Below are positions 43,966 to 57,534 of a stretch of DNA of 64,000 bases, one piece after another (positions within the stretch are counted from its first letter, which is position 1; every line of letters begins with the position of its first letter). Origin of the DNA: Neostapfia colusana (taxonomy: Eukaryota > Streptophyta > Magnoliopsida > Poales > Poaceae). The stretch covers positions 57,257,652 to 57,321,651 of the forward strand of contig JASWHV010000012.1 of assembly GCA_030760725.1 (NCBI GenBank). The letters are read 5' to 3'. A model generated the notes under the pieces. That model did no database searches, was not told where the DNA came from, and saw only the letters and a list, made by a program, of their open reading frames with translations. Position numbers and translations under genes: made by a program.

Positions 43966-45408
43966 GATAGCATTTTCTCAGGCGCCTTCCATTTTCTTTA
44001 CAGGCGGTCCGTTAAAAACGCCTGTGATGTCCAATCCAAGTCACCTGTGATAATACAATATCGCAGGCGACTAGTAACAAAAAACCGTCTGTGAAAGATA
44101 TAGATTTTCACAGGCGGTTGATGTAAAAAACCACATGTGATATTGACCATTGTCACAAACGGTTTTTAATAATGACTGCCTGTGAAAATTCATATCTTTT
44201 CATAGGCGGTCGATCTAAAGAACCGTCTGTGATAATGAATGCTTATATCAGGCCGCTAGGCCGCACCCTGCAAAGCTAACCCGGGAGATTACAAAGTTAG
44301 GCTGCCAAATTTTTCATTTGCTGCTTCGCCCTCGCCGCCGAGCGCCATACTCGCCCTCGTCGCCGTCGCCATACGCCTCCCTTCTCTCTCCTCCCTCCAC
44401 TATACGCTCAGCTGTTGATCAAAAATAACTGAATTACTTTGCTCACTTGACACTAAAACATGAGATGATATATTGACACCCTTCCATTTTTTACTTTTCA
44501 TAATATCCTTAGTAAGAATAGCATTGTTTTCCATTCTAATGGCTCCTTATATCATTGCTTTTCAGTTTAGCATATACTTTGATTGTGTTAAAATTTTTTG
44601 TTTTACCCTCAAAGATGCAAAGTTCCTGTTCGTGCAATCCGACCTACGAGTTAGTTTTAACATAGTCGATGCCATTTAGATTCTATTATTATATATAAAT
44701 TAGTTACCATTGTTTTCATATTATTTTTTGTTTCAATAGTAATGCTTTATGTCCTCCAAAAGATTACGGTAAACATGTGTGGAAAAGATTATTGTTTTAG
44801 GAGTTGCAAATGTCCTCCAAAATACCCAGAATGACTAGGGGTTTTACTGAAAAGAACTTGGCGGTGAGCGACCTGCTAACAGGACTGTATTGGAGTTAGG
44901 AACAAAATTTCATTGTGCCAAGCAGCCTCGTGGTAGTGTCTTCTGCGGATATTATGTCTACGAGCAGTTTTGGTTCGCCAGGCCATATTGAGTTAAATCA
45001 TGAGGATGTAAGTTATCCTTAGTGTCGATATTGTATTTTCTTACTTTTGAGTTACATTTTCATTGTCACTAGCGTTTTCTAATACTTATATTATATTTTC
45101 ATTGTCACCGACACATTCTAATACTTATATTATGTTTTTATTGCAGTGCACGGATGTGATCTAAGATTGGACGATTGCTAGGAATATGCCTCCCGACAGA
45201 GTCGACAAGGTTGTGAGTGAAATGTGTGCTTTCATGTGTCGTGAAATTATACACCAAAGAGGGTTGTTCTTTGACAACACAGGTCACATGCTGATGTGCC
45301 AGAACTTAGCAACTATGATGCAAGAACTTTTAGTGAAACTTGTAAAATATGTGAACTTATGAACTATGAATTGAGATATATAAGTACTTGCATTCTATGT
45401 ATATGAGT
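43966..45408 (+). mobile_element. Second CACTA copy, truncated on the right
   Basis: It starts CACTACTACAGATAGC after TCT and follows the first copy through subterminal repeats, a decayed TATA region, a leader, the protease remnant (about 44,780-45,330) and the first AT-rich bases after it. Homology stops near 45,408, before the right terminus. It lacks the solo LTR and X insertions of the first copy and so gives the empty-site sequence for both. The protease exons contain stops, but the intron donor (GTAAGTT) and acceptor (TTGCAG) are kept. Confidence 0.82.
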
Positions 45409-45835
45409 CCAGCCCTCGACTGTTCACTCTTGCAGCAGCTCCTCAAGGTGGCATGCAGGGCTCCCATTCAGCCGTATACCCCAACGGGGGTGTGGCCTCC
45501 CACTCGAGCCCTTCGTCAGACGAGGCCATAGATGACCCCTCACCTGCAACAACAACTTATATAGCAACCGTGAGTAAAAAGGCTCAGCAAGTCTTAACCG
45601 ACTCATCCTAAACATGAAACTCTACATGATGAAAGGATTCTATCATAGGCAGGAATTGTTAGCATAAAAGACTCGCCTAAACCATAGGTTCTTAACTTCA
45701 CTTTTAGCACAGATTACGCCCCTAGTGCTACACAACATCGTGAATCCACTATCAAACAAGAAACGCTTCATCACAATGTTACTTACCTTAGGGGAAATGA
45801 ATTTAAGTTTAGTTTGCACTACTCTTATTTCACTA
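45409..45835 (-). mobile_element. Truncated gypsy LTR related to A
   Basis: The part from AGGGCTCCCATTCAGCCG through AAACTCTACATG matches the A and D LTR family (compare 2,780-2,935 and 53,895-54,060). Both LTR ends are missing. The CACTA copy stops at its left edge and another LTR begins at its right edge, so it is debris between two events. Confidence 0.6.
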
Positions 45836-48800
45836 TAAAGTTCCCAAAAATATGAATACAAAGAAACTCAAGTTTGCACAAACATTTGGTTTCATGTGTA
45901 TAAAAAATGGGACTTATTTAAACTTTCACATGTGATAATGCACATGAGAGCTCTCTCTACACAAGCTCATGTTTAATTGCATGCTTGGAACCAAGGTAGA
46001 TTAAAACCACAGATTTGAAGTCACATGTGCAATACAAAGTTTAAAAAATCAGGTTTTGGATCTAAATGGTTCAACTCAAATTTCAAATGAGGGCAACACA
46101 ATGGATTGCAAACTGTTGTGTTAAAAAGCTCATTTGTAGCAGCTAAACCAAAAATCAGATTTCATATTTGAATTCCTTAGGTCCAAATTAGTGGGTATGC
46201 AACGTTTCATGAGTTTTTGAAATGTTTTGCTACCCATTTTCCAAAAAGGACTTAAATTTGCAAAGAATTCAAATACACATTTGAATGTGGATGAAGTTTG
46301 CCCAATTATCCAAATGCAGCTCAGTTTTCAACTCCAAACAACTGAATTTCATCAATTGCAAATTTTGGAGATATTTTAGAGGATAAGAGGGAGCTGACTG
46401 TGGGACCCACATGTCATTGAGGCAGTAAAACTTGCAATTGAAGTTATAGTGCACGGTCTCTGTTTCTCTACTCGGTTTCACACGAGCACAGAGCCGAGGG
46501 ATCACCGGGCGACACCGACGGGCAACCAAGGACACCTCTTTGCGAGTTCCTTCGAGTTGGCGACCTGCTTCTCCGTCTAACCACGCTATGCCGTGCTTCT
46601 TTTGCCCACAGAACCGAGAACCCTCTCTGTCTGTTTCACGTCTCTCTCGGGCTCAAGAACAGGAACACCGCCGCCTCATCTCAGTAGCTCAGGAGCCGGC
46701 ATTTCTCGCGTGCAAAGCCTCAGAGAGTGGCAAAACGGCACTGAGGACTCACCTTCGTGCTCCTTGACGCTTCACCAAGTGAGCTCAGCCCCCCCTACAC
46801 CGAGAACCAATTGTTTCCGCGGCAGCCGAAAGAAAAAGCGGCAAGGAGCTCCCGTGGACAGCCTCACCCAGAGCCTGTCACGGCCGAGCAAGAGCCCCCT
46901 TGAACGCGCACGACCTCCCTACTGCTCACCTCCAAAGCTTAGCACGATCCATGGAGCCTTGACGGCGGAGTTTCATTTTTGCTTCCGGCTGTTGTAAATG
47001 GACCCTCGGGTAAGGAAATCTGAAATTCCCGTTCAATCTTCGTTTATAGTTTGGCAAACTTTGCACACATACTCTAGAATAGCCCGCGATCCTCCACACA
47101 TGAAAACACCGCCTAAGATGAGAAGTAGAGGCACTAATTCGAGGTTTTCTGATAGCGCACCGCTGTTTTCATCTCCGGAGCACGGTGAGATCAAGGTTAG
47201 AGCCACTCCTGAGCTGTTTTGATTCCATGTCGAGCACCACCGTAGCTCACTAATGCTGTAGAGCCATTTAAACGGGCATTTAATGGGCTAGCACGTGGGG
47301 GCGACGCCGCCAAAGTGGAGCCGAGCCGCGGCGCCGTCACGGGCTATATTGGAGCCGTCGCCGGCTCAGGGAACCCTCACAAACGTGCTCAGCATGATGG
47401 GTTAGGCCCTGGCGGCGAGCAGTAGCTCGGGAGAAGGCCGGGAAGCTGAAATCCGGTGAATTCGGGCAGCGCGGCCGCGGGAATGGCAAGAGGTTGAAGA
47501 AGGGTGCACCTGGCCCAGCCGTCGGTGAGAAGGACTTAAAACCCAGATCCTTTGTGGCCTCGGATCGGCTGTGACCGCGTGATATAAACCCTGTAGCCTC
47601 GTGTGTCGATGTCTGAGGAGCCGCCACGTAGCCCCGGGTCCCGCTGTCTGAGATTTAAACTTTTCCCCGAGTTTATTTGAAATCCAGATTTCCATCAAAC
47701 TTTAGAAGAGCATAACTTTTGCTAGGAATCTCTAAATTTAGTGATTCAAATTGGTTCAGATTCAAGTTGAAAACTCTATCCAAATATGCAACCCAATTTG
47801 TATGAAAGTCAATAAATAATTCTGGAAAATTCTTTAAATCTTTTCAGAAAAACAATTTTAGAGGGAGTTTGGTTCATCCAAAAATCCTGAAATTTTGCCA
47901 GAATATTCTTTAGAATGTTATTGAACACATGTAAAAATTTTAGCTCATTTGGATTTGATTTTATTAGGAGAATTCGATTTCAAGTTGCTGTGTTCAAATG
48001 AATAGAGAAACTTTTTCAGAGAATTCCCAAAACTTGGAATATCAGTTCTGGGCAATTATTAGCTCCAAAAATCCTAGGAAAATTTATGCAGGCTCTATGA
48101 ACTATAATTGAAATTATAGTTCACTAATTTTGACATGAACATATGAGTTAATTCAGAATTAATTCCTTTTTGCTTAATTGCTTAAAAAATTGTTCTGAAT
48201 AAACCACTCAGTAAAAAGTGCTAAATTTTGGTCCAGAATACCTTCTTGTGACAAGGAACTCACATGAAAATATTCAACTCCATTGGATCTCAGGATCATC
48301 ACTGTCCTGTTTAACCTCTTTAAACACAAGTGATGAAAAGCACTTAGCACTTGATCACTTTACTCAACCCAAACCCAACCACTAGCACCAGTATCATTTT
48401 AAATTTTTAAACAGGGTTATGGTTTTAAACTTGGCATTAGATATTGATAGCAAAATATTTACAATCAAATACTTGTGCATATTCATAACGTGTAGCATCG
48501 ACGTGAAGATTGTGAAGAAACCGAAGTGGAGATCAAAGAGGGAGGAAAGCGATTGATCAAGCCTCAAGTGATCTTCACTAACTGATTATATACTAGTCAC
48601 CTGCAAAATAGGCAAGCCCCGGTTTGCATTCAAGCAATTTTATAAAGTCTTTTCATTTCTAGAGATCATAGCTTTGAATGTTTGATTGCATTAGATCTAG
48701 TTGATATTGAAAACCCAATTGCATGACAAGAATTTCCTAAGAGAGAAAGGGTAGAATAGCACCTCCTCGAGTGGTTTTGGGCTACGCTAATTGTTAGTTT

Positions 48801-49488
48801 GGAAGGACATGTGGAAGTCGAGTAGTTGGAATCTACTCGCGAGTTTAGGGCTTGGTTTCTTTGGAGCGTGTCATGAATAGAAACATTGAGTAAAGTTCAC
48901 AATTCAGAAACGGAGCACGGGCAGGGAGATTTAGATGCAGCAGGCTGCGGATCGTGCGTGCATAGCCCTGCCTGTGTCGGTTAAGGCCCGTCTGTAATTG
49001 GCCCTGTTGGACAAGTTTGAGTTGTGTACCGGGCGCATACTGGCCATATGGGGCCCTGGAAACCGATGTACCTCGTGAGATCCACATTGGAACTTTTCTA
49101 ATCGTCTTAGGATTTCGGCGTCAGGATAGCAGGAGGTAACTCGCTCAAGAACATATCATTGCGGGTATGTACCTTGAGGGAGCATGCTATTCGCCAGTTG
49201 GACTGCGTCCTGTGTGGAAGAACTTGTGAGAGGTGGCCGCGTACAACATCAGTTAAGGTTGCTGCCGGCAACTCGAAGTATGGGTGTATGTGTTGTGTAG
49301 TCCGGGCGTGTACTGATTCAAATCACCGTCGCTCGCAGTCATATGAGCATACTTTCCCACTGCGTCTTGACGAAGTAAGAACTGAAGTGAAATCCTTTGA
49401 ACTCGTTAAGGCTTGTGTTTTAAAGTTGTATTGCAACCACTCTTGAACTAGAGATAGTGCTAATTAAAGTTTACTTCACTTTGTGCAA

Positions 49489-52400
49489 TGTCACACCCGG
49501 TTTTTCCGAAGAACAACCAAGTGATTCACACATGTGTCCCAGGATCATTTTCTCATACATGTGACGACAAATAGTGAAACATCATAATAGTACAAGCCAG
49601 GTGTTCGAATACAAATAAGTCTTACATAGTGTCTCAAAGGACGATAAAATGTTCATAACATGAAAATAAACAAAGCGGCGGAAATATGATCTTGTGGGCT
49701 CCGTTACAGGCGTTGCCCAGGGGACTCCGTTAACCTAGAAACCTTCTTCAGGACCAAAGTCTTCATTGTTATACACCACTTCATTTCTTTGGCCTGAGCA
49801 GAAAGTAAAACCAACGAAAAGCAAGCTTGAGTATCATTGGTACTCAGCAAGTGTGGGCATTAATGTCATGCAGGCTAGAACAAGGAAAGGTTGAACTCAT
49901 GGTTAGAGCACTACACAATTAATACCTATCTCCTTAGCTTATTAAGCACCTATATTACTACATAAGTGAAGTGGTCCCAACCCCATAAACCCAATCCCAT
50001 TGTTAAGCTCCCCGCTTAACATCCTCAACTTCTCCATTCATCATCATCTAATCATGAATAAGTCCAAGATGCTCTTGACCGTGAGCACGGCTGTCATGAC
50101 AGTTTTGACTCTGCAGAGTTTGCACCACTATACACACATGTAGTGATTTCATCCCCCGTTGTCGGGTGGACTAAGAACCTCCATTTTTCCTGTGGTAGCC
50201 AGCCACATTTCACACTTCCCAGGTGTGTAGCCAGGAAATCACTACGAGGCCTTTACAAAGGGATTTCCGACGAGTATGAGCCCACTGAGGTTTCACCCCT
50301 AAAAGCATCCAGGAGGCTCCAACCCCCACTGCAGTGCCCCCCTCTTGAGCCTTGCGGTTCCTATGGTAGTCCAGCTGACACCTATTCCCCGCACCATCCA
50401 AACACCCACACTACGTCGGAAATATACCTAATTAATTGGCCAAGCTACCCCATCTCAGAATGTGGTTGGCACGGTAAAGACAGGTTACATGCTCCATGAA
50501 CCAGTCCTTAGAACCTAGGCAAGCACTAAACACAAACCCGAGTCTTGTGCACGCAACACCAACCAAAGCATCCAGCTTGTCTAGATTCCTATCTCTAACA
50601 TAATTCATAATATTCCATTCAAGGGTAAATAATCAAGGTGATGATCTCATATCCCATTCTAAGCATGGCTAAGCATGAGTAGTATAAATAAATAACATAA
50701 TAAATAACTCCCAACCCAGGCTACAAGGAAACAGGATAATGAAAATCTAGGGAAACTTCCTAGCATGGGTTTCGTAGTTCAATAGACAATGCAAATAGTT
50801 CTAGCTACACATCCTAGCTTAGGTGCAAAGTGGTCAAGGACACTTTCCTTCTTCTTGCTGCTCCGGGAATGGAAAGTCTTGATCTTGGAAAGTGAGAACC
50901 GGCTCTGGGGCTGGTTCTACTCATGCCAACATACACATAGCAAAAGAAAATAACATTCGATAAGCAACCATCCACACATACACTCATGCAAGTCATACGT
51001 ACATACACCTTGCTTCACTTTATTAGTTACAACATTTGCATAAAATGTATATTCCACCCCTAAACAGGATTTCAGATCTCCTAATCAACTTTCAAATTGA
51101 AACTTTATGTTTAATAACCTTATATGACATTTCCTAGGTGTATATATATTTTTCTCATATATTCAGATTTATTTCTATGCCTAAAAGTGAATTTCAGAAT
51201 TAAAACAGAAGCTAAATTGCCTTTTAAGAATTCATTCTCCACCTAAATCCATGTTCAAACTGTTCTACAAGCTTTTCAATGTGCTAGGGCAATTTAATTT
51301 GAATTTACACACATTTCAGATTTATTTTTATGCCCAAAATAGATTTTCAGTAATAAACAGAAACTAATTTGGCATTTTCAGAATTGATTTACAACCTAAA
51401 ACTAGTTCTCAGATTATTCTAATTGTTTTCAAAGTGATAGGAAAGTTTAAACTGCAATTTGCACAAATGTTTGCACCCCTATTTGAATTTAAATCATATT
51501 CGAATGATTAAATTAATAAATCAGATGTTCTACAGGGTTCAAATTTAAATTCTACACTGCTGCAGGGTCCACAATTATATTTTCCACAAAATTCAAGGGT
51601 CTAACTATTAAATATAGAAAGTTTTCCCTAAATTCTATTAAGTCAGAGGCTAAATCAGCTATTCCTAGCATTTTTCTGAATTTTGGAGGTCCACAGGGGG
51701 TAGCTCAGAAGAATCCGGGGTTAGATTAAAATTTCCTAGCGCACCAGGGGGTAGTCCGAAAGTTTTCCAGCAGGAATCGATGGATCGAATGTGGACCGTA
51801 GAATTTTAAATGGACGATCCCGATTAGATCATACGCGGGGTTCTGTTTTCGGCCGCCCGATTTAAAATGGACGCACCACAGAGGGCCACATCGCCTCTCT
51901 GCCTGTTAGCAGTGGCGGCCGGCGGAGGTGGCGATATGCCAGCGAGGTATCGGATCTTCACTCACACGCGCTAACACTCGTATACTTCGGCATAAATCGG
52001 CATAGGGGTGATAGGGGAGCTCACCAGTGGGGTTTTCGTGATCCGGAGGCGATCGGAAACTGCTCGGCGACGGCATCGGGCGGTGGAGCTCGGCGGTGAT
52101 CATCGGCAGCGCATGCTGGTCCTGTTTTCTCTCGGTTTTCTGGTCGTCGAGGTTCCCTGTGATCGAGTGATGGCATACCAAGGTTTGGAATGGATCAAAA
52201 CGGGGAGATTTGGGGCTTCAACGGTTACCGGTGGCTAGACCTTACCGGAACTCGGCGGCTTCAGGTTTCATGACGACAACTCCTCACAACATGGGCGCTG
52301 ACGGATCGTTGATGCTCCTGCGGTGCACGACGACGTGTTAATCTGATGGAACCGGCACTGAGTGCGGCGAATTTCGACGGCGGTGACGTTACTCACTTTC

Positions 52401-52851
52401 GGAGCGCGGTTGCAGGCGAGGCGAAATCCGAGAGGGTCGCGAGGTTTTAAAGCCAAAGGAGAGGAGGTCGGGGGAGGTTGCGATCGTGCGGGACGACGCG
52501 TGGGAAGTTCGGACATGTGGGGCGTGGAAGCGGAATTCAGTTGCTGGGCGGCGCAGCGATCAGGCGCGGGATGGGCGCGATAGAAAACGGGCAGCGGTTG
52601 GAAGAGAAGGAGCTGACAGCTGGGGCCCGCATGGCAGTGAGAGGAGGAGGTGGGAGAAAGGCTGCGGGCTGCTGGGCCGAGCGCGGGGAGGGGAAGAAAT
52701 TGGCCCATATGCTGGTTTTTCTCTTATCTTTTCCTTTTTCTTTTCTGATTCTTCTTCAATTTCGAATTCAGTTTTCAATTCTTCAAAATTTCAAACATGC
52801 ACCACGTCCAATTGTTTGAAATTCGACTTTACCAATTTTTGGGATGTTACA
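49489..52851 (-). mobile_element. Solo LTR (3,363 bp) inside the 45.8-53.4 kb LTR
   Basis: The ends are TGTCACACCCGG and TTGGGATGTTACA, with the perfect duplication TGCAA (49,484-49,488 and 52,852-52,856). It resembles the LTR of C: the region 50,070-50,180 matches 25,370-25,470, including the paired palindromes. Read on the minus strand it starts TGTAACATCCC. Incidental frames occur in its GC-rich promoter side (51.9-52.8 kb). Confidence 0.92.
50091..50118. repeat. Paired palindromes in the solo LTR
   Basis: CTGTCATGACAG (50,091-50,102) and CTCTGCAGAG (50,109-50,118), six bases apart. The first differs from the C version by one change on each arm, and both remain perfectly self-complementary. 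Confidence 0.9.
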
Positions 52852-53406
52852 TGCAAGAAGCATCGCAACAAAGAGTTTCTTGTTTGATTGTGGAGTTGCT
52901 ATGCTGTTCGGCTCAAGGTCTTTAAAATGAGGCTTAAAGTCTGAAAGTTAAGGATCAACTGTAGGCGAGTCCTTTATGCAAATTCAGCTAACCCATTTTC
53001 AATCCGTCATGCATGTAGAGTTTCTTGTTTAGGGGATACGGATCAGTCTTGCTGAGCCTATATGCTCACGCTTGCTATATGAGTGGTTTTGCAGGTTAAC
53101 ATCGACTCTATTGAGAAGGTTGTCCGGTAAGATTCGGAGACTCCCGAGTCGTTTAACACATGGAGAACCCAGCCGCTGCAGTTGTCTTCGTGTTGCTAGC
53201 GAGAAGAGTCCGCGGGCTGGACGTCTTCTCGAGTGCTTAGTAGTTATTCGACATGAGATGATTATAGTCTTCCACTGTAGTTATTTAATGTAAATTATTT
53301 ATAAAGAACACTTGTAAGTTTCCGCTTTTGATTTATGTAATACATGTTTCCTTATATTTGTGCTGTTGGGTGCCACATATCACGGCACCACCCAATGCGA
53401 TTCCCA

Positions 53407-53673
53407 GGCATATAACTCTGAGTAGCTTTACGCAATTAAGGTGTATGATACAGTCATAGAAAGATTTTTAAGTTCTCTACATCTTCCCTGTAGACCTCCA
53501 GAGCAAAATCACAGATTAAATTAGTGAAAAGTCCAGTTGAAGGCAAACTGTCCAGAACAAGGACAGCAGCAAAACTTCTCTGGATATTTCTGTATTTTAT
53601 CCATAACTCGCTGTAGAAAATGTGGCGGACCGGAATCCGCTCATCCAGGATCGCGGAGGGTGGTGCCGCACGA
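53407..53673. other. Unassigned fragment before gypsy D
   Basis: A short AT-rich stretch without a gene. Phrases such as AACTGTCCAGAACAAGG and CATAACTCGCTGTAG recall the untranslated leader of the gypsy elements here, but no clear alignment was made. Confidence 0.35.
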
Positions 53674-56600
53674 TGTGACACCCGACGGCACACATCATAA
53701 GGATACATTGTATTACATAGAAAACCAACTGAAATGTATAAAGTAGTGCACTACTCCAGTTACAAACTAGTGTTTATATTACACAGCGGAAACTAAGTTT
53801 GTACAACTCACGCCCATCTACCTAGCAAAAGTCGGTTGCCCAGCCCTAGGGCAACCCACACTAGCTGCATTCCTCCAGCTCAGCGCGGCGTGTACGGCTC
53901 CCACTCAGCCATGGTCCCCGACGGAGGGTAGCCCTCACCGGTGGACTCGTAACCCAAGTCCGTGGGATGCTCCCCACCTGAAAAACACTTATAGCAGCAA
54001 CCGTGAGCACGGTGGCTCAACAAGACTTAACCGACTCACCTAGGCATGAAACTCTACATGCAGTTTACACGAACAGGGGATAGTAATTTCAGCAAATGGA
54101 CACGCCTACAAGTTCATCCTTAGTTCATCTTTTAGCCACAAGTTAGCAGTTCAGAAATCTAAAATTTAGTAAGCAGTATTTGGTGGCACACAAGTAGCAT
54201 TACAATTTTATCATAACAGCAATATTAATCATCACTTTTCATATATTAACCTACGTCATGACTCAGTGACCAAGTGGTACTCTTCAACGCGAGGGACGGT
54301 GAATCGACTCGATATACACCTGCAGGGATACCCAAAGAGCACGTCACGTACGCCCACCCGTGGAGCTGCACAGCACGTTCACTCGATGTCGTACAGGATA
54401 ACCTTTCACCCAACAGCCCAAACGTCAAACCGGTCAAACCGAAACGGAAAGGAGGTTCCCTACACGGAGCATCTCTCTATGCCCGTCAGCAGATTTCCAC
54501 CTTGCTGCCCTCAACCTACACCAATAAATCGGTGTGCTATGCCTCAACGCCCGGAGGTTCAGGTTACATCGGTTTATCGGGCCCCATATATCCGATATGC
54601 CTTCGGTACGTCCAAACTTGATCAGCGTGGGCTGCACATGGATCGGTCCTCAATCGACACGGACAGGGCTGCACACACAAGACTTCCTCTTGCTGCGCCC
54701 TAGCCCCTGCCTAGTCTCATTTTTCATTACTAAAGTGATCTCACATCACTCGAACCAATCCCGTGTGTCCCAAGCCTAACTCGCGAGTAGATTCCAACTA
54801 CTCGACTTGTACCAAAGTTCTATGAATCATTAAGCATAGCCTGTCTACTCGACAACTTAGACACTACCCTCACTCTTATAGGAAAAACTGTTTATGCACT
54901 TGGGTTTCATCCACCCTACACCTAAAGCACATTCATATACCTCATACTAAGTATACATAAAGCAAAACTTTGAAAATAGGTTAATGCAAATCGGGGCTTG
55001 CCTTGTTGCTGCTGGTCAGTTGTTAGGGCTTCGTCCGGAAGAAGAAAGCCGAGCACTCCCGGAGTTTCTTCGCCTTCAGCGACTATACGTAAACGATACA
55101 CTATATGTTAATTTAAATGCAATGTTTGAACTTGAATATGTAAAGACCATAATTCTAGCTAGCCCTCCCCTTTGGCTCTGAAATTTTTATGGTTCATTGG
55201 TAGGGTCCTAACCAGAGTCTTGACCAGGTTTCATTTGAAACAAAGTTCATTTGAGCCTTGTACAAATAAAAGCATATTTGGTCAATACTAGAACCTCTAA
55301 GGAATTCCAGAGGTTTTCATGGCTTCAACCATTACTTTCTGAAAACTAGAATTTGAGATGGTTCTAATGGAATTGGTTTCATGGCATTTGAAGAATTCTA
55401 GATGAAGTTATGCCTGAACAAGATTTGAGAAAATCTGAAAAATGTTTCTGTACATTTTTCTATTTTCTCAGGGCAGTTCACTTAATCACACCATTAGGGG
55501 GAATAAATGAACTTGGATGGATCTGAAACTTTTGCTGTGACTCTAGGATTTTCCAATGAACCTCCCAGCCAAATTTCAGAAATTTTCATAAAGTAATTCT
55601 CCAAATAAAATTCCCAACAGTTTAAACTTTAGGTATTTAATTCAGGAAAATCATTAAGTTTCATGAGCTCAAATTCGTATTGCTGGAAAGTACTCAAAAA
55701 GCTGAGTTCAGCAAAATTTGGTTCACTGAATTTGGAGCTTCCTAGCAAAAGTTCTATGCATTTGAAGTTTGAACTAAACTGGAAAATCCCAAAATGTTTA
55801 AACTCTGCGGGTGGGGCCCACTCTTTAAACCGGCCCACTGAGATCGCGGCCACACCGCAGCCCACGGGGTTTTACCCGTGCTGCTGCACCGGATCCTGGC
55901 TGCAAAGTGGATCCCCACGAGAGAACAGGGACTGACCGGTGGACCTGCCCCCCCTTCGTCTACCTCGCGACGCCCGCAACTCCCTCGGCGGCGCTCCGCC
56001 TGAGCTCTCGCCGCCGGCCACTTCGCTGCCTGACCTCCGACGGACTTTGCCGCCTGTGCCTAAACGCTGGTGCCCTCACCAAAGCTCGGCGATGGCCGGA
56101 ACCACACCCGCGACGGTGACAGCGGCTATCCCTACTCCGGCGATGTCGCCCGAGCTACTCAGGGCCTTATTTTTGGAACAGTTTGCTCCTACAGCTCCGC
56201 TGTGGCATGCTGAGCATGAAAATGAGGTCGGTTTTCCATGGAAACGGCCGGAGCTATGTGCTCACCGTCGTCCTAGGCCCGATATCGGTGGTGACCTGAA
56301 AAACTCGATAACCAGAGTCTATACTCGACGGTTCTTTGTACTTTTTGATCCTGGATGGATGTGGCAAGGTGTAGATCAAGTGTGTAGCTCGGTATACCCG
56401 GTGATGAGCTAAGATCCGCAAATTTTAGGATTTTGGGTGGCTCGGTCCTAAGAACACTAAAACTTTCCCAGGGAAATTCTCCCACGACAGCGCATGAAAC
56501 AATGAACGGTTTGGACTAGCAGGACAAGCACCTTAGGGCGGTTGTTTCTTGTGTTGATCATCGGGCACGAGGAGCCCTGTGTCGCCCGGGCGTCGGTGAA

Positions 56601-57458
56601 CCGAGAGCGGCAAACTCAGAGCGGGTTGCTTCGGTTGTGTGCGAGTAGAACGGAGAGGATGAGGAGGGGAATTCACGCGGACCGGCGTTTTAACCGAGTG
56701 TCTTGCATCCGGCGTCCTCAGCCCCCCGAGCAGGAGGTGGCACGGCGACCGCGTTGGGGCGGGGTTCACCCGTGCGCTGGCGACCTCAAGGTGCTCGACC
56801 GAGGAACTGAGTCGGTTTGGCCTCTGTGTGTCTGACCAGTGGGTCCCTCCCCTCTAATTCTTTTTCTGATTTTTCCTTTCTGTTTCAACTGAAAATATCC
56901 CAGCTACTCACAATTGAATGTGAGACTTAGCCTCCAAGTCATTGTCTGAATTTGATTTCCTAAATTTGAATTTGGTTTGGCTAAATTTGCTTCACATGTG
57001 GACTGAAATTCAAATTCAGTTTTTGAATAAATGCAAATTTAGCTCCCGACAAGATGAAGTTCAATGAGGATGAAAATTGGTGGACTAACTCAGAAAAATG
57101 TGCTGAGTTTGAATATGAAGTCAACCTTTGAATTCAATTGATGAAAGTTGCTGAAATTTGAATTTGCATTCAAACTGGCCCCTTTTTCAAATGCCTCCAA
57201 AAGTGCCTCAAAAAGTATTGGGTTTGCATGAAATTTGGCCTGAGCCTTCCCAATAATATAAGGCCTAGGGGTGAGCTCAACCTTTCATGTTCATGTGTAG
57301 CAATCCTACTTTTTGGAAGTTAGGGCTTTCCCCTCTAATCACTCTTTTGATGGTGGTTACTTGCTCTTCAACAGTGTTCATGAGCTATCCACAAAATGAG
57401 CTGTGGTGTTGTGAGGTGATGAAAAAATTTTACAAGTCCCTTTTCTTGGTCTTTTACA
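53674..57458 (-). mobile_element. 3' LTR of gypsy D (3,785 bp)
   Basis: Outer end TGTGACACCCGACGGCAC, inner end GGTCTTTTACA next to the purine tract. Shared phrases with the A LTR, for example ATGAAACTCTACATGCAG and GATTTACACC-like sequence near 54,315, place it in the same family. The GC-rich part (55.8-56.8 kb) gives rise to long incidental frames, including one of 157 codons on the plus strand. Confidence 0.88.
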
Positions 57459-57472
57459 TCCCTCCCCCCTTA
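57459..57472 (-). other. Polypurine tract of gypsy D
   Basis: The minus strand reads TAAGGGGGGAGGGA directly before TGTAAAAGACC of the 3' LTR. Confidence 0.88.
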
Positions 57473-57534
57473 AAAGAATATCATCCGGAGATTACAAAAG
57501 AAGAGACAGCAATGTAATAGAAACTCACCCGTGC

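Larger units (their letters stand above)
45836..53406 (+). mobile_element. Long LTR of the same family as the 25,488 solo LTR, interrupted
   Basis: From TATAAAGTTCCCAAAAATAT onward it follows the solo LTR at 25,488-30,035 (TGTAAAGGTCCC): AAACTCAAGTTTGCAC, the GC-rich middle, then CATTCATAACGTGTAGCATC. It continues after the 49,489-52,851 insertion to CACGGCACCACCCAATGCG at about 53,395. The final part present in the other copy is missing, so the right end is truncated. The start has mutated from TG to TA. No internal proteins are attached. Confidence 0.75.

Noticed and set aside
44473..44679. A 68-codon frame rich in Phe and Ile in the second CACTA copy
   Set aside because: The first copy (about 17,670-17,870) has stops in the same frame and there is no known domain; it is more likely intron or AT-rich filler.
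55907..56412. A 157-codon plus-strand frame rich in Pro and Ala
   Set aside because: It lies in the GC-rich part of the D LTR, on the strand opposite to the element, with no domain and no homologous frame kept in related LTRs.
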